Source of the DNA: Rhododendron vialii
Taxonomy: Eukaryota > Streptophyta > Magnoliopsida > Ericales > Ericaceae
DNA: 64,000 bases
Assembly (NCBI RefSeq): GCF_030253575.1
Contig: NC_080567.1
Location: 30,764,501-30,828,500 of the forward strand
Reading direction: 5' to 3'
In this document: positions 42,334-52,940 of the stretch, piece by piece
How positions within the stretch are numbered: the first letter of the stretch is position 1
Layout of the letters: every line of letters begins with the position of its first letter
Program-made: the position numbers and the translations under genes
Notes under the pieces: model-generated
Database searches by the model: none
Told to the model about the DNA's origin: nothing
The model's input: only the letters and a program-made list of their open reading frames with translations

Positions 42334-43380
42334 CTAGAGGACAACAGGCTCAAGCAATAGCACTTCGGTTTCTTCAGCTTCTTCGTCCAAACCCACTTGA
42401 GAGAACTCCTTGAACAACAGCCCCAAATTCTCATGATTGAAGGATCCAAGCCAGTCCGTTTTCTCCTTTGATTGATTAAGCTTCCTCTTGAGTTCCTCCT
42501 TTGTAGACTGCTCATCACTGTCAACCCAGGTATCGGCGGTAAGGACCTCGATTGCACCTATGGCCATCAGGTTAACCTCGGGTTCGGATGGGGGAGACAA
42601 AATTGGCTTGGTTTGATTTTCTGGGCTAATGAAAAGGGTTGGGTTGAATATGGTGGAGCTAGGTTTGATTTGAGTGGAGCTTGAGTTGATTTGAGTAGAG
42701 TTGATGGATATCTGGTTAACACATGGGTTTGAACCGTGTTGGAGCATGAAGTTGGATATGACATTGGGCTTTGATGGGAGTGGAGCTTGAATGGTGCCAT
42801 TGTCAATGAGATTTTGAATTTCATGTCGAAGGCGGAAGCAGGCATCGGTGAGATGGCCGGGCATTTGATGGAAAGCACAATAGGCGTTTGGGTTGTAAGA
42901 TGCCGGAAATGTTCGAGGCGAAGGAGTTGGAAGGAGTGGCTTGAGGAAGCCAGCTTCGAGGAGCTTCTCATAAACCGAGGACAAAGGTGTGGAGAAGCGG
43001 GAGAAGGCCCTTGGTGGGTTCCGACGACCAGATTGAGGAACATGATGCACTCTTTTGCCTTTGGGATTGATTTCTTTGTCGCGCATATCCTCCCTTTCGG
43101 CGTTGGCTTTGAACAAGGATTCAACATTCCCCTTCGGGTGAGTCCTGGCTTCATGAAACTCAACCAGGTCTTTGAACATGTCCTTCGAGCACTGCTTGGT
43201 TCCGACTGCAGGAGTGTGGTAAGCTTGAGAGGATTCCTTGATTAGCCCCATATCTGGCTGCGGGGCTATGGTGGTAAAGAGGTCAACCAATCCCTGGACC
43301 ATAGCCATTTGTTTGTCCATTTTCTGGTTCATTTCTTGAACAAACCTCTTCAGCTCAGCCAGCTCTGTTTGTGCTGCCAT
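42334..43380 (-). CDS. gag polyprotein of the Tat/Ogre-like retrotransposon
   Basis: Open frame of 348 codons on the minus strand. After a coiled-coil-like start (about residues 5-35) comes a nucleocapsid-type zinc knuckle, C168-x2-H171-x4-H176-x4-C181 (CAFHQMPGHLTDAC), followed by FRLRHEIQNLIDNG, the arrangement found in plant Tat/Ogre gag proteins. The Ser/Asn/Pro-rich C-terminal third has low complexity. The N-terminal capsid part seems truncated: related short segments lie upstream to about 43570 but not in one frame. No protease or RT follows. Confidence 0.8.
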   Translation of the reverse strand: MAAQTELAELKRFVQEMNQKMDKQMAMVQGLVDLFTTIAPQPDMGLIKESSQAYHTPAVGTKQCSKDMFKDLVEFHEARTHPKGNVESLFKANAEREDMRDKEINPKGKRVHHVPQSGRRNPPRAFSRFSTPLSSVYEKLLEAGFLKPLLPTPSPRTFPASYNPNAYCAFHQMPGHLTDACFRLRHEIQNLIDNGTIQAPLPSKPNVISNFMLQHGSNPCVNQISINSTQINSSSTQIKPSSTIFNPTLFISPENQTKPILSPPSEPEVNLMAIGAIEVLTADTWVDSDEQSTKEELKRKLNQSKEKTDWLGSFNHENLGLLFKEFSQVGLDEEAEETEVLLLEPVVL

Positions 43381-44747
43381 TTTGGATTGATGATTGAGGA
43401 GGGCGATATGGCTTTGGAAGTGACAGTGAAATAGCCCTGGCAGACGCTCCCAAGTAGGTTTGGCTCTCTCCTTCAGTGAAATGGCCTAGAGCTTTTGACA
43501 GTAAAGTAAATGAGAACTCAGTGGCGTTCCTGCAGCAAGATTTTGAAAGAATTTGAAGGAATGCAATGCGCATGTCATTGTCGTCGGTGTCCTCCTAGAC
43601 TCTAGAACCAGAGGGAGTCTGCTTCACGACACTCGGACAGTTGCCATGGAATCCTCGGATTTTCTTTTTGACGGTGTATCCTTGATTGAATCGAATGTTA
43701 CTAAGGGATGCCAAAACGGCCTAAGTCTTTGACTTCCTCCCCTCTCGAGGTTTCAAAGTTTGATTTTGGAACAACTCGGTGTAGATGTCATGATACCGTA
43801 ACCGAAATGGCGTAAGCAGCACTGTGCCGGAGCCTGGTGTAAGTGATTAGCACTTTTAACCCGAGCGGTGTAAGCATCATGCCATTCTCTCCGTTGTTCC
43901 TAGTTTTTCGGTTTGAAACCTCGAGGGGGTTTGAGACAAGGACTTTAGGAAGTATCGATTTCCCGAAGTCTCATTTAAGGATTTGAAAATTCTGGTAACG
44001 TGCAACATCGAGATGCACGACTCGTCATCGGTCCAAGGCAAACGCCGAGTGGGCGCAAGACAGACTCGACAAAAGACATCCTAAAAGCCGCCCTAGCATG
44101 CTCCTACGCAAAACGATCATGAATGTATGTACAGGCATGCGATATGGAAAGCGGTAACACATAGACAGGATATGGGGTTAGAAGCAAGTAATCCTATCCT
44201 GCGGGTTCCTGTCTTAGGTTAAAAAGTGCTAATGCTTTGTACACGCTGTAGAGGCCGGTTTTGGCTTAAAGGGGTTCCTCTGACTAGAGCCGCGATATAC
44301 CTCCCATTGCAATGCGTGGAGCAAAGCAAAGGTCGAACGGTAGTACGACTCATCATCGTCCAAGGTTGTTGGGCATTCGAGGACCCCGGGCTCCAGTAAA
44401 CTGTGCCGGTTACCCAAAACACCTCAACGGGGCTGACCAACCATCGATACGAATGGAGAACGCCGAAGAATGATTAGATGAGAGAAAAGACATGCAACAC
44501 TTTTTGAAAACAAACGCCTTTTGAAGCTTGGCTCACTTTTGTTAATTGATATTTTGGAGAAAACTACACAAGAGAACAATAGTAAAAGCCCCAGTTCGGA
44601 TTGGTCGGATGCTGAGATCCTGTTACGTTACCATTCCGTTCTTCAGCAGCGCGAAGCGTATTGCTTTGACAAGCTTTTGAGAATTGTTCTATTATGTATT
44701 AATCACCAAATATCAATCAACGCAATGTTCCCCAGCAGAGTCGCCAC
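43381..44747 (-). other. 5' leader of the Tat/Ogre-like element
   Basis: From the primer site (44730-44747) to gag. It holds a gag-like remnant (about 43355-43573) and no other coding signal. ORFs at 44219-44440 are not recognisable. Confidence 0.55.
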
Positions 44748-46706
44748 TGTGGGCACGCGCCCCCGGAAATTTCATTTGTAAAATCGGGTGCGGCCCTTTT
44801 TGTTTGGAAAGACGCGGCGAAATGCCTTGATTCAGAGTCGCCACTCGGGTTTTAGCGGTGAATGCACCCAAGGAACCGAACTCGAAAACGTTTTGCCACG
44901 TTTGTTTGATTTTGAAAAAGGCTTGTAGACTGGTCCGTCGTCACCTTCGATATCTGAGGTTCGGGAGCCATGTTACGAGAGGGGAAGGGTTTTATGGCAC
45001 CCCTCTCGCCCAATCCGGAGATCGGTCTCTACTCAGGCATTTTTATAAAGCGTTTGCATTTTTCTCTCATTTAGTCATTTTTTAGCCAGTTAGGGCGGGG
45101 GAACAGCTAATGGGGATTAAAATACTGTAACAAGTCGTGATTTATAGCAAAATGTATATGAATGGTTTGATTGCGATGCTTAAATATAGATTGAGAACAA
45201 GCACTGAGTATCCCGAGCAAACTGCAGCACGCTGTCACAAGGTGACGTGAGCAGATTCTGCCAGCATGCACTGGTCGAGCCATTGCATGGTGATAAAACC
45301 TGCGCACGCCACATATAAACTGGCGTACTCCACTTTTTGGATATCTCAGTCTTTGTTTGCAACCCTCTGGGCTCTGGAAAAGGACCAGCGCACACCCAGG
45401 GCAAACCACGCAGTTTAATATAGCAGGACATGCACAAATACAGACAGAATGAGTGGCTTTAGGCCATAAAAGAAAGCAGAACACCCCGAAACAGTGTGGG
45501 GACAAAAGATGGGCCTAGATTGCGCTCAGATTCAAGGGCCAGCCACTGGACCCAAAAACTTAATGCCGTACGCCATTATGGTACTACCGCACGCCATTCA
45601 GCCCTCGATTCCAGTGTTTGGCTTTGCATCATCTGGGCTCTGGAATATGACCAGAAGGATCCCAGAGGCCTTTTATGACAGAAATGAAAAAAAAAGATAG
45701 GATATAACCGCTAAACAGTTCTAAATATGGAAAGCAGTAAACTGGTTATTTAGCATGCTAAGGTGACTGACAGGAATGAAACTTAGTAAAAGAGACGATC
45801 CATGATCCCCACGCCAGTATTGCACGTAACACCATAACTGGCGCACGGCATATAATTACTGGCGTGCGCCATGTTTTGTTTTAAACGACTGCTGTATTTT
45901 ATCAGTTTAAGGCCAGGACTAGTATTGTCTACTAGCCTGGACCTTTCTGATCCCCCTCAGGAGATGAAAACAGAAGAGAACACAAAGGTGGTATACCTCT
46001 TAGTATGGTGGTTTTGTGGTGGTTTTTGAACTTGAGGGTTGAAGGTGGTGGCTTATATAGTGACTGGGTTGCAGCAGGAGATATGGGAGTGTATGGCCTT
46101 CTCTTATCTTTCAATGGATGAAAGAATAAGAAGTCTTGGAGAATGAAGAAAGGGAGAGATGGCACTTCTTAATGTTGCTAACCCCTTGCAAATGAATGCA
46201 AGGGGGGTATTTATAGGGGGGGAATGGACTGAGACCAGTTAAGGCCAGGCTTTGTTTGGCTGGTCTTAGGTGCAAAATGGGCCTTTCATGCATTAAATGC
46301 ATGGGACTAGGTGATGGGGAGTGTAGGAGAGAGAGGGGACGCCCCTGCCGAAAGCTATCATCAGGGACACTGTGGCCGACGTCAGGGTGGCACAAAAGTC
46401 CCGCCCAAGTGGCTGAATAAAGTTGATTTGACTGGGTTTGACTGGCGTGCGCCAGTATAAGCTGGACCACTGGTCGATGACTGACACGTGGCATCTTTCT
46501 GGCGTACGTCACCAAGACACTGGCGTATGCCAGTTGGGTTTTGCTGGGGCCGTTTGGCTCTGGTTTGAAGGGTTTGAAATGGGTTTTGGGCGCTCAAGGC
46601 TTAAGCACACCCTTGTCCTTGATCTGTTTTCGACTATAATCATCATTGGGGAAATAAAAGATCGACAAATAACGTTATCTGGACAGTCCAGAATGGGGTG
46701 TCTACA
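44748..46706 (-). repeat. 5' LTR (right copy)
   Basis: 1959 bp; drives transcription leftwards. Nearly identical to the left LTR. A 20-bp deletion between two directly repeated ACTGGCGTGCGCCA motifs explains most of the length difference. Confidence 0.95.
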
Positions 46707-46711
46707 GGTAC

Positions 46712-47574
46712 GCAAGGAAAGAGTCCGAGATAGTTCAAGAGTCATAAATGCATGTGGGGGACTCACTTTCTTTGGGCTTCTGTGGTTAGTTTCCTGAAGA
46801 TGGAGCAAAATGGTTTGCGTGGAGTTACACACATAGGTGTTCAGACTCGGATTGTTCGACCTAGTGTCATAAATGGGTTGCTTCTTGCAGTTAAAATAAT
46901 TGTCGTAGTTCCTTTAATTAGGTCATTAGGTCATGGCATGCAGCTTTTGGGATTGTTGTTCATAAATGCTTCAGTTTAGCTTATTTGTCGTTGCTACTTG
47001 GGACTTTGGTGATCGAAGTTACTGCTTCTCATGGTTTGGATTTCATAATGACTAGTAATTTTTTGGTTGATTTAAAGTTCTCTGTATACGTTCTTGAAAA
47101 TATTCTTTCTACTTTTGTAGAGGGTTTATTAATTCGATCTTATTTTTTTTTTTTTTTTTTTGCGCATTTCTTTTTTCCATGCTTGGAAGTGGCCATGCCA
47201 TGATAACAGTTGAAGTCATCACTGTTATTGGTTAAAAACTTGTGCCATGCTCGAGGCCCTCATCTGGCACTTAATTTCTATGGCAGATGAATCAGTAGAT
47301 TTTTTATTTATTTATTGAGGTATAGGGTTTTTTATTTCTCTCTCATGTGGTTATTTGGGCCCTTGCTCAATATTTTTAGAGCTGCACTCTAATGTCTTGA
47401 TGATCTATTTGTTTAAAATATACCTCTGGGTAAGAATCTTTTATTGTTTAATGCAGTAGGTAACCATAGATCCATATGTTAGAGAGGCATGCCGGCAAGT
47501 TTCTTACACCATGTCTGTCTTATTCCTTCAGGTCTAATTCCATTTTTAATGCGGCCCTTGATTTTGCTGCACAG
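46712..47574 (+). other. Spacer right of the retrotransposon
   Basis: T-rich sequence with a long T-run at 47143-47162. No 5' exons of prohibitin are present, so the pseudogene that follows starts at an internal exon. Confidence 0.5.
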
Positions 47575-49512
47575 GTGAAAATTGGTCTTCAAGTTCTTGC
47601 GCGTGTCCTGTGCCAGACCGATTGCCTACAATCTATCGAACACTTGGTGAGAACTATGATGAAAGAGTCTTGCCTTCATTTATCCAGGAAACTCTGTTAG
47701 CGGTGGTTGCTCAATACAATGCTAGCTAGCCAGCTCATTACTCAGACAGAGGTATTGATTTATCGTTTATTGCCACTTGCCAGTTTCGGGTTTAGATTTT
47801 TGGTTAAGGGTAGTAGCAACTGGGTAGTGTATAGAATCCATTATGGATCCTTGTCTCTCTCATTGACTGTAAACTGGATGTGTTACCATCCAAATTTTAT
47901 AAGTAATGAATTCCAAATTTTTGGGTTGTTCGATATAAGTTCAAACAATTCCTGGTGTAACCTCTGTGTTTGTAGGCTGTCAGTAGGGAACTACGGAAGG
48001 TACTGACACAGAGAGCTGCAACTTTCAACATCGTGCTTGATGACGTCTCCATCACCAGCCTAACCTTCGGGAAGGAGTTTACTGCAGCAACAGAGGCCAA
48101 ACGGGTGGCTGCTCAAGAAGCTGATGGGGCCAAATTTGTTGTTGAAAAGGCTGAGCAAGAAAAACAAAGTGCTATTATCCGGGCGCAGGTGAGATTCAGA
48201 TTTCCATGTGTTTCTGAATACGAAAACGGTTTAACGCGTGAGATGGACAGTTGCTTTCCAAGTTTTGTTCTCTTTTTGGTTCTTAATTGTTCTTAAATAC
48301 CTTTGGATTTGTTTTCTCCCCCTTCTATGACTGTACAAGCATCTTTAGACATTTTCTCAATGAACATGGAAGTTTGGTTTTGCTTTCATTGATGATGTGT
48401 TGCTTCTGTTGTCAATTGAAAACATTTGCTTTTTCTGTGTGGGTTGTAGGGAGAGGTAGAGAGTGCCAAGCTGATAGGTCAATCTATTGCCAATAATCCG
48501 GAATTTATTACTTCGAGGAAAATTGAAGCAGCAAGAGAAGTCGCACATATGCTGGCCAACCCAGCCAACAAGGACTTGCAGTCAATGGCGGCTCCAGGAT
48601 TTTATAATAGGGTGTTCAAAAATTACCTGGACTCTAATAACTCTAGTAATAAATAACACCTTCACCAAATCTCATACTTTAGTATGGCTCCAGGGTTTTG
48701 TAATAGGATGTTCAAAAATTACCTTGACTCTAGTAATTTTAGTAACAAATAACACCTTCACCAAATCTCATACTTTAGTACAAATAGTGCGATAAAAAAT
48801 CATAAGGTATACTTGCAATTTTACAATTGTTCTTGACTACTTTTCATATTTTGAGGCAAATAGAAGGCATCGATGCACAAATATCATTTCAAGAGAAATT
48901 ATGGTGTGAATAAATTGAGAAAGGCCTATTTGGAGATATGCTCTCTTATTTTGTCCCTTATCATTATGTTGTTGTAGTCTTTCATCGAAATGAAGATTGT
49001 GAACTCAACAAGTTTTCGCTTAGAAAAACTTTGAGTGTTGCTATAAGCAAAAGTTTTCGTCAAAAAACTTGTTCATAATTCCATTAACTAAACAAACAAA
49101 CATCGATAGTTAATTAATGTCCTAAATATTAAATTAGTAGATTTAGATTGAGGAAATGAGCATGGAGGCGATTGTCTTTTAGAGAAAATACAGAGCACGA
49201 TATTGATATCATTAAATTTTTTTCTCTTCTAAACAATTTTTTTTTCTTTATGAGCGTAAGCTTTGTTTGGGATAATATATTGGGTGTTCAATTACGAGTC
49301 ACTTGGACTAATGGGTGTTCAAAATATATAAATTAAGTGTTCAAAGAAACCTAAAATAAAATTACTACTAGTAAAAAAAAAAAAAATAGGGTGTTCAACT
49401 GCACACCCTTCCATGGGTGTGCAGCCGCCACTGCTTGCAGTTGAGAATTGAAGCAGCAAGAGAAATTGCGTGTAAACTCACCAACCTTGTTGAACATTTA
49501 AGGGCTCAATGA
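47575..49512 (+). pseudogene. Mitochondrial prohibitin (type II, PHB1/2/6-like) pseudogene, 5' truncated
   Basis: Three introns-retained exons: 47575-47751 (VKIGLQVLARV... ENYDERVLPSFIQETL), 47976-48188 ([18 protein letters not shown]..., 71 intact codons with [17 protein letters not shown]) and 48450-49512 (GEVESAKLIGQSIANNPEF... IEAAREVAHMLA). Prohibitins form ring complexes in the inner mitochondrial membrane. The N-terminal membrane-anchor exons are absent. Exon 1 has an extra base near 47610 and a 4-bp TAGC duplication at 47731-47738 that brings a stop. The last exon is split by a hAT element (48583-49433) and afterwards repeats the IEAARE segment before ending in TGA. Kept introns show a DNA-level, not RNA-level, copy. 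Confidence 0.88.
48583..49433. mobile_element. hAT-type element inserted in a prohibitin exon
   Basis: The ends CAATGGCGGCT and AGCCGCCACTG are inverted repeats, flanked by an exact 8-bp duplication CTTGCAGT (48575-48582, 49434-49441). The first 190 bp are a tandem duplication of about 93 bp. No transposase ORF, so non-autonomous. Removing it together with one CTTGCAGT copy restores the prohibitin reading frame across the join. Confidence 0.93.
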
Positions 49513-51379
49513 CATTTTCTTCGGGCTCAAAATGCCATGGAGAAGGATGTTTCTTGTACGTGAGCCCAGTTGGTCCTCTATATTGCCTGCATAAGGCGCA
49601 TGTAGGTGTTAACACATTATGGAACATTTTCAGCATATTGAAGGGAACGTACTTGTCCGTAGTAGCTACCAGTGCATGATATGTCCGTAGTAGCTACCAG
49701 TGGACGATTTGGACATGTCGCTCATGTGTTGAGTCCCACTCAAAATGTGATGCACATATTAGAAAACTCAACGATAGTGGCCTCAGGACACTACGCTCTA
49801 AGTATTGGGGAGAAAATTGAAACAAAACGGAAAAGGATTTGGGCAGGCACTTCAAGTAAATTCGCCTGGGGTAAAGGACAAATAATTCAAAGTTACATAA
49901 TCTGTCTGTCTCAGTGCAGTAGAGAAACCCAATGAATCTGAGAACCTTCTATAATGCACGTGATCGAGATATAAGGAGAACAATTGATCGACCAGTGGAG
50001 GGAGGGAAAGGACAAGGTGGTTTTGGGCCTTTCCAAAGCTTTGGCGGGAGTAACATCTCCAACCCGACTCCATTTGAGAGAATTGAATTACTATTTTTCA
50101 ATCAAAAAGTGGATGTAGAGAAGTTCACATTATTCATACAAATTCCAATCACAAACCTCTATATCTCTATATTTATTTCTATTTCAAAATTTTCTTCATT
50201 TTTCTTCCAATCATTATTCACTTTCAATGCAAATCTAATATTTTTTGCATTTTATATTTAAAAAGTGGTTTTGGAGCTTACTTCATTTCTTTTTCCCACA
50301 CTCTATTTATGGAGTATTAAATTTGATCCTCCAAAATAGAGAAGGAAATAGAGGATGGATTGGAGTGAGGATTAATTTTCTCAACATGTTTACTTCCATT
50401 GTGTGTAAGTCAGATTTTCACAATAATTAAAATTTTGAATAGACCGAAACTCTGCAAGTACTATAGGTCGAAAGCATGGGAAGACTGCTTTTTTTTTTGC
50501 TCGGCTATGGGAAGACTGCTTGATTATTTCTACTACTAATTTAAAGCCGCAGTTATAGTTTTTTTTTCTAATTTTGCAGTAAAGATAATTTAGGTCCTGG
50601 ATGTTTTTTTTTTTTTTTTTTCTAATTCTTCTAGGTTCGAGGATCGAATAGTTTTTTTTTTCTTCCTAATTGGCGAATAGACCAAAACTCCGCAAGTATT
50701 ATAGATCGAAAGCATGGGAAGACTGCTCGATTATTTCTACTACTACTAATTTAAAGCCCCAGTTATATAGTTCTTATGTACAAATATTTAGTGATAAATC
50801 TGGACAATTCCCAAGAAGTAACAGTAGAAGACTCCCCAAAGAAAAAAGATTTCATACGGGAAGAAGCATTACGTATGATAAAGAAGTAGGAGTTAGAAAG
50901 TACAACTGGAAATTAGTGTATATGCATACGCAGACAGTGCATGCATTCATGCATGCTGTATGGTGAAAACATAAAAGAGTAAAAAAGGAAAAGCCTTTAA
51001 GAAAGAGAGAGAAGGGAAAGAGAGAGAAGGGAAAATAGAGGAGATTATTGAAGTTTGAGAAATTATATATTAAAAATATTTTAAATTTTTTATTGAGTTT
51101 GTATTAAGCAATAGATGATATTTGAACGATATGAAAAAAAATTCTTATTAAATTTTTCCTAGGATCAATGACTATTCATATTGCAATGCATCATTAATTT
51201 TATTTTTTTAGTATACATTTCACCATTGCAAAAATAAAATCCTGGCTCGCCCGTTGTCTTCAGGTAGAAGAGATCAAGAGACCACATGAAAAAGTCAGAG
51301 TGGCTCAGTTTATCCTTTCGCCCAGTAACCGTGCCATCCTTGAGTTCAGTTGCTAACTTGCTATCATCATATTTTGCAG
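49513..51379 (+). other. Spacer with dispersed repeats
   Basis: No intact gene. TGTCCGTAGTAGCTACCAG is repeated in tandem near 49655-49700. Segment 50207-50590 recurs at 53230-53570, and a third partial copy is at 50672-50770. A possible exon starting after CTTCAG at 51264 was not recognised. Confidence 0.5.
50207..50590 (+). repeat. Dispersed repeat R1, copy 1
   Basis: Starts CCAATCATTATTCACTTTC and is nearly identical to 53230-53570 for about 340 bp, including CTCTATTTATGGAGTATTAA. Copy 1 has short T-rich and GGGAAGACTGC duplications. Family unknown; no terminal repeats recognised. Confidence 0.75.
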
Positions 51380-51569
51380 GCTTGGGGAGTTTTAGAGCAG
51401 AGAGCTGGCTGGCAACTTATCAGCTGCTCGGAGACTATTTAGGGCTTCTCTGGACATAAATTCCCAAAGCTATGTTACGTGGATGACGAGGGCATCTTTG
51501 GAGGAAGATCAAGGAAATTCTATCCGTGCTGTCAGTGCTGAGGAGATTTGTAATCTCTATTTCCAGCAG
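51380..51569 (+). pseudogene. HCF107-like HAT/TPR-repeat protein, single-exon fragment
   Basis: Between acceptor TTTTGCAG and donor CAG|GTATTT the exon encodes an HAT (half-a-TPR) motif: AWGVLEQRAGN, then after a frame change SAARRLFRASLDINSQSY, VTWMTRASLEEDQGN, and EEICNLYFQQ. This matches the C-terminal repeats of the chloroplast RNA-binding protein HCF107, needed for psbH/psbB transcript processing. A 4-bp GGCT duplication (GCTGGCTGGCAAC, near 51410) shifts the frame, and VSA is inserted before EEI. No neighbouring HCF107 exons were found. Confidence 0.65.
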
Positions 51570-51689
51570 GTATTTTCCACTCAATCTATTGCACTAAATG
51601 TGCTCATAATAGAACTCTCCAATATGAGATCATAATTACAGATGGTTGCTTCATGGATTGAAAAATTCTGTAGTGCAAGATCTTGCAAC

Positions 51690-51852
51690 GCACCCTGTAA
51701 AACGCACACAGACCATCGATCTTGATAATAAATAATAGAGATATATTTTTTAATTATAACCGGTTTACTAGACATAATTAATTTTTAATTTGAACCGTTG
51801 ATTAAAGAGATCGACGGCTGGGTGCCGTCCTACACGTGAACTACACAGGGTG
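51690..51852. mobile_element. Foldback MITE
   Basis: GCACCCTGT at the left and ACAGGGTGC at the right, with further inverse pairing (CCATCGATCTT / AGAGATCGACGG) towards the AT-rich middle. Non-coding. Confidence 0.6.
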
Positions 51853-52025
51853 CTGTATCCGTGCTTCATAACCTACGGAAATGAGGAAGGGGACAGAAAC
51901 CAAAGCAATCACACAAGAATGCCAAAGGATGTACATGGTTGGCTTAAAGCCTAATCAACAGGCGAATATTAGCTGAGGAATTTCCCCATGGAAAAAGTCA
52001 TCACAATGAGCCAACAATAAAACAC

Positions 52026-52367
52026 AGTTTAAGACCTAGCGTTATTTAAGACCTAGCTCCTTCAGTTTTCTGCCAAGAATGAGCTGCAACAGCTGCGTTA
52101 CCTACATTGGTTTGTGAAGTGATAGCTGCAGAGCTAGAAACTAGACTACAATTTCACTTCGTTATCTTCCGTGGCTTTTAGCGTTTCGTGAGACAGAGTT
52201 TAAGACCTAGTGTTATTTAAGACCTAGCTCATTCAGTTTTCTGCCAAGAATGAGCTGCAGCAACTGCGTTACCTACATTGGTTTGTGAGGTGATAGCTGC
52301 GGAGCTAGAAACTAGACTACAATTCCACTTTGTTATCTTCCGTGGGTTTCAGTGTTTGGTGAGACAG
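52026..52367. repeat. Tandem duplication, 171-bp unit, two copies
   Basis: 52026-52196 and 52197-52367 match base for base with about ten differences (for example AGCTGCAACAGCTGCG vs AGCTGCAGCAACTGCG). Non-coding in all frames. It lies near the 3' side of the minus-strand gene at 52941. Confidence 0.9.
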
Positions 52368-52940
52368 CATAAGATTAACTATTCTCCACTAGAAACTGTC
52401 TAAAACAGAATATATTGTCAGCTAATACGCTGATAAAATCTTCAATTTGAAGATGTGGGACAAGACTTTCTCGGCTTTCAATAATTTCGATGCATAGATG
52501 CAAGGGGCTCCTGCGTTATGCATGTTCTTCCAAATTGTGGATCGTACATTTACAAGATTGACGCTGTCCTATAAACCAAACATTAAATAGTAGAAAATGC
52601 AAATTACCATTGGATTGTAGACACTAGACATCATCAAATTCCTACACTCTCAGCTACAGGCGCTGGAAATAGACATAGTACTCCGCATGTTGACCATAGA
52701 TCAAAGTCATAGAGGAACAAAGAACCAAACACAGACGATTAAGTTGTAGACCAAAAGTGCAACAAACTGATTTACAAGTGAAAAAACACAAGTGCATACT
52801 TAAAAGACACCGCACCCCAACCAGCTAAAGAAACTAGCAAATTGTAACCAAAATTCTTAGCAACAAAAGAAATAACCAATTCATCCTCAAACACGTTCGA
52901 AGTCAAGATTAGTAAGCTCACTGTTATGCTACTCTTGCGG

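Larger units (their letters stand above)
34702..46706 (-). mobile_element. Tat/Ogre-like Ty3/gypsy LTR retrotransposon, non-autonomous
   Basis: Two long LTRs (34702-36679, 1978 bp; 44748-46706, 1959 bp), a perfect GGTAC target duplication (34697-34701, 46707-46711), and TGTAGACACC...GCCCACA ends on the minus strand. Just inside the 5' LTR (minus orientation) is TGGCGACTCTGCTGGGGA, the tRNA-Arg-type primer site used by Tat/Ogre elements. Before the 3' LTR is a purine tract AAAGGGGGGC. The 8.07-kb interior encodes gag only. No reverse transcriptase, RNase H or integrase motif was found, so movement would need a helper. Three satellite arrays occupy 36.9-39.3 kb, downstream of gag. Confidence 0.93.

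Noticed and set aside
42069-43245. Other long ORFs over the gag region (162, 152 and 198 codons)
   Set aside because: Alternate-frame or opposite-strand shadows of gag; they lack the zinc knuckle.
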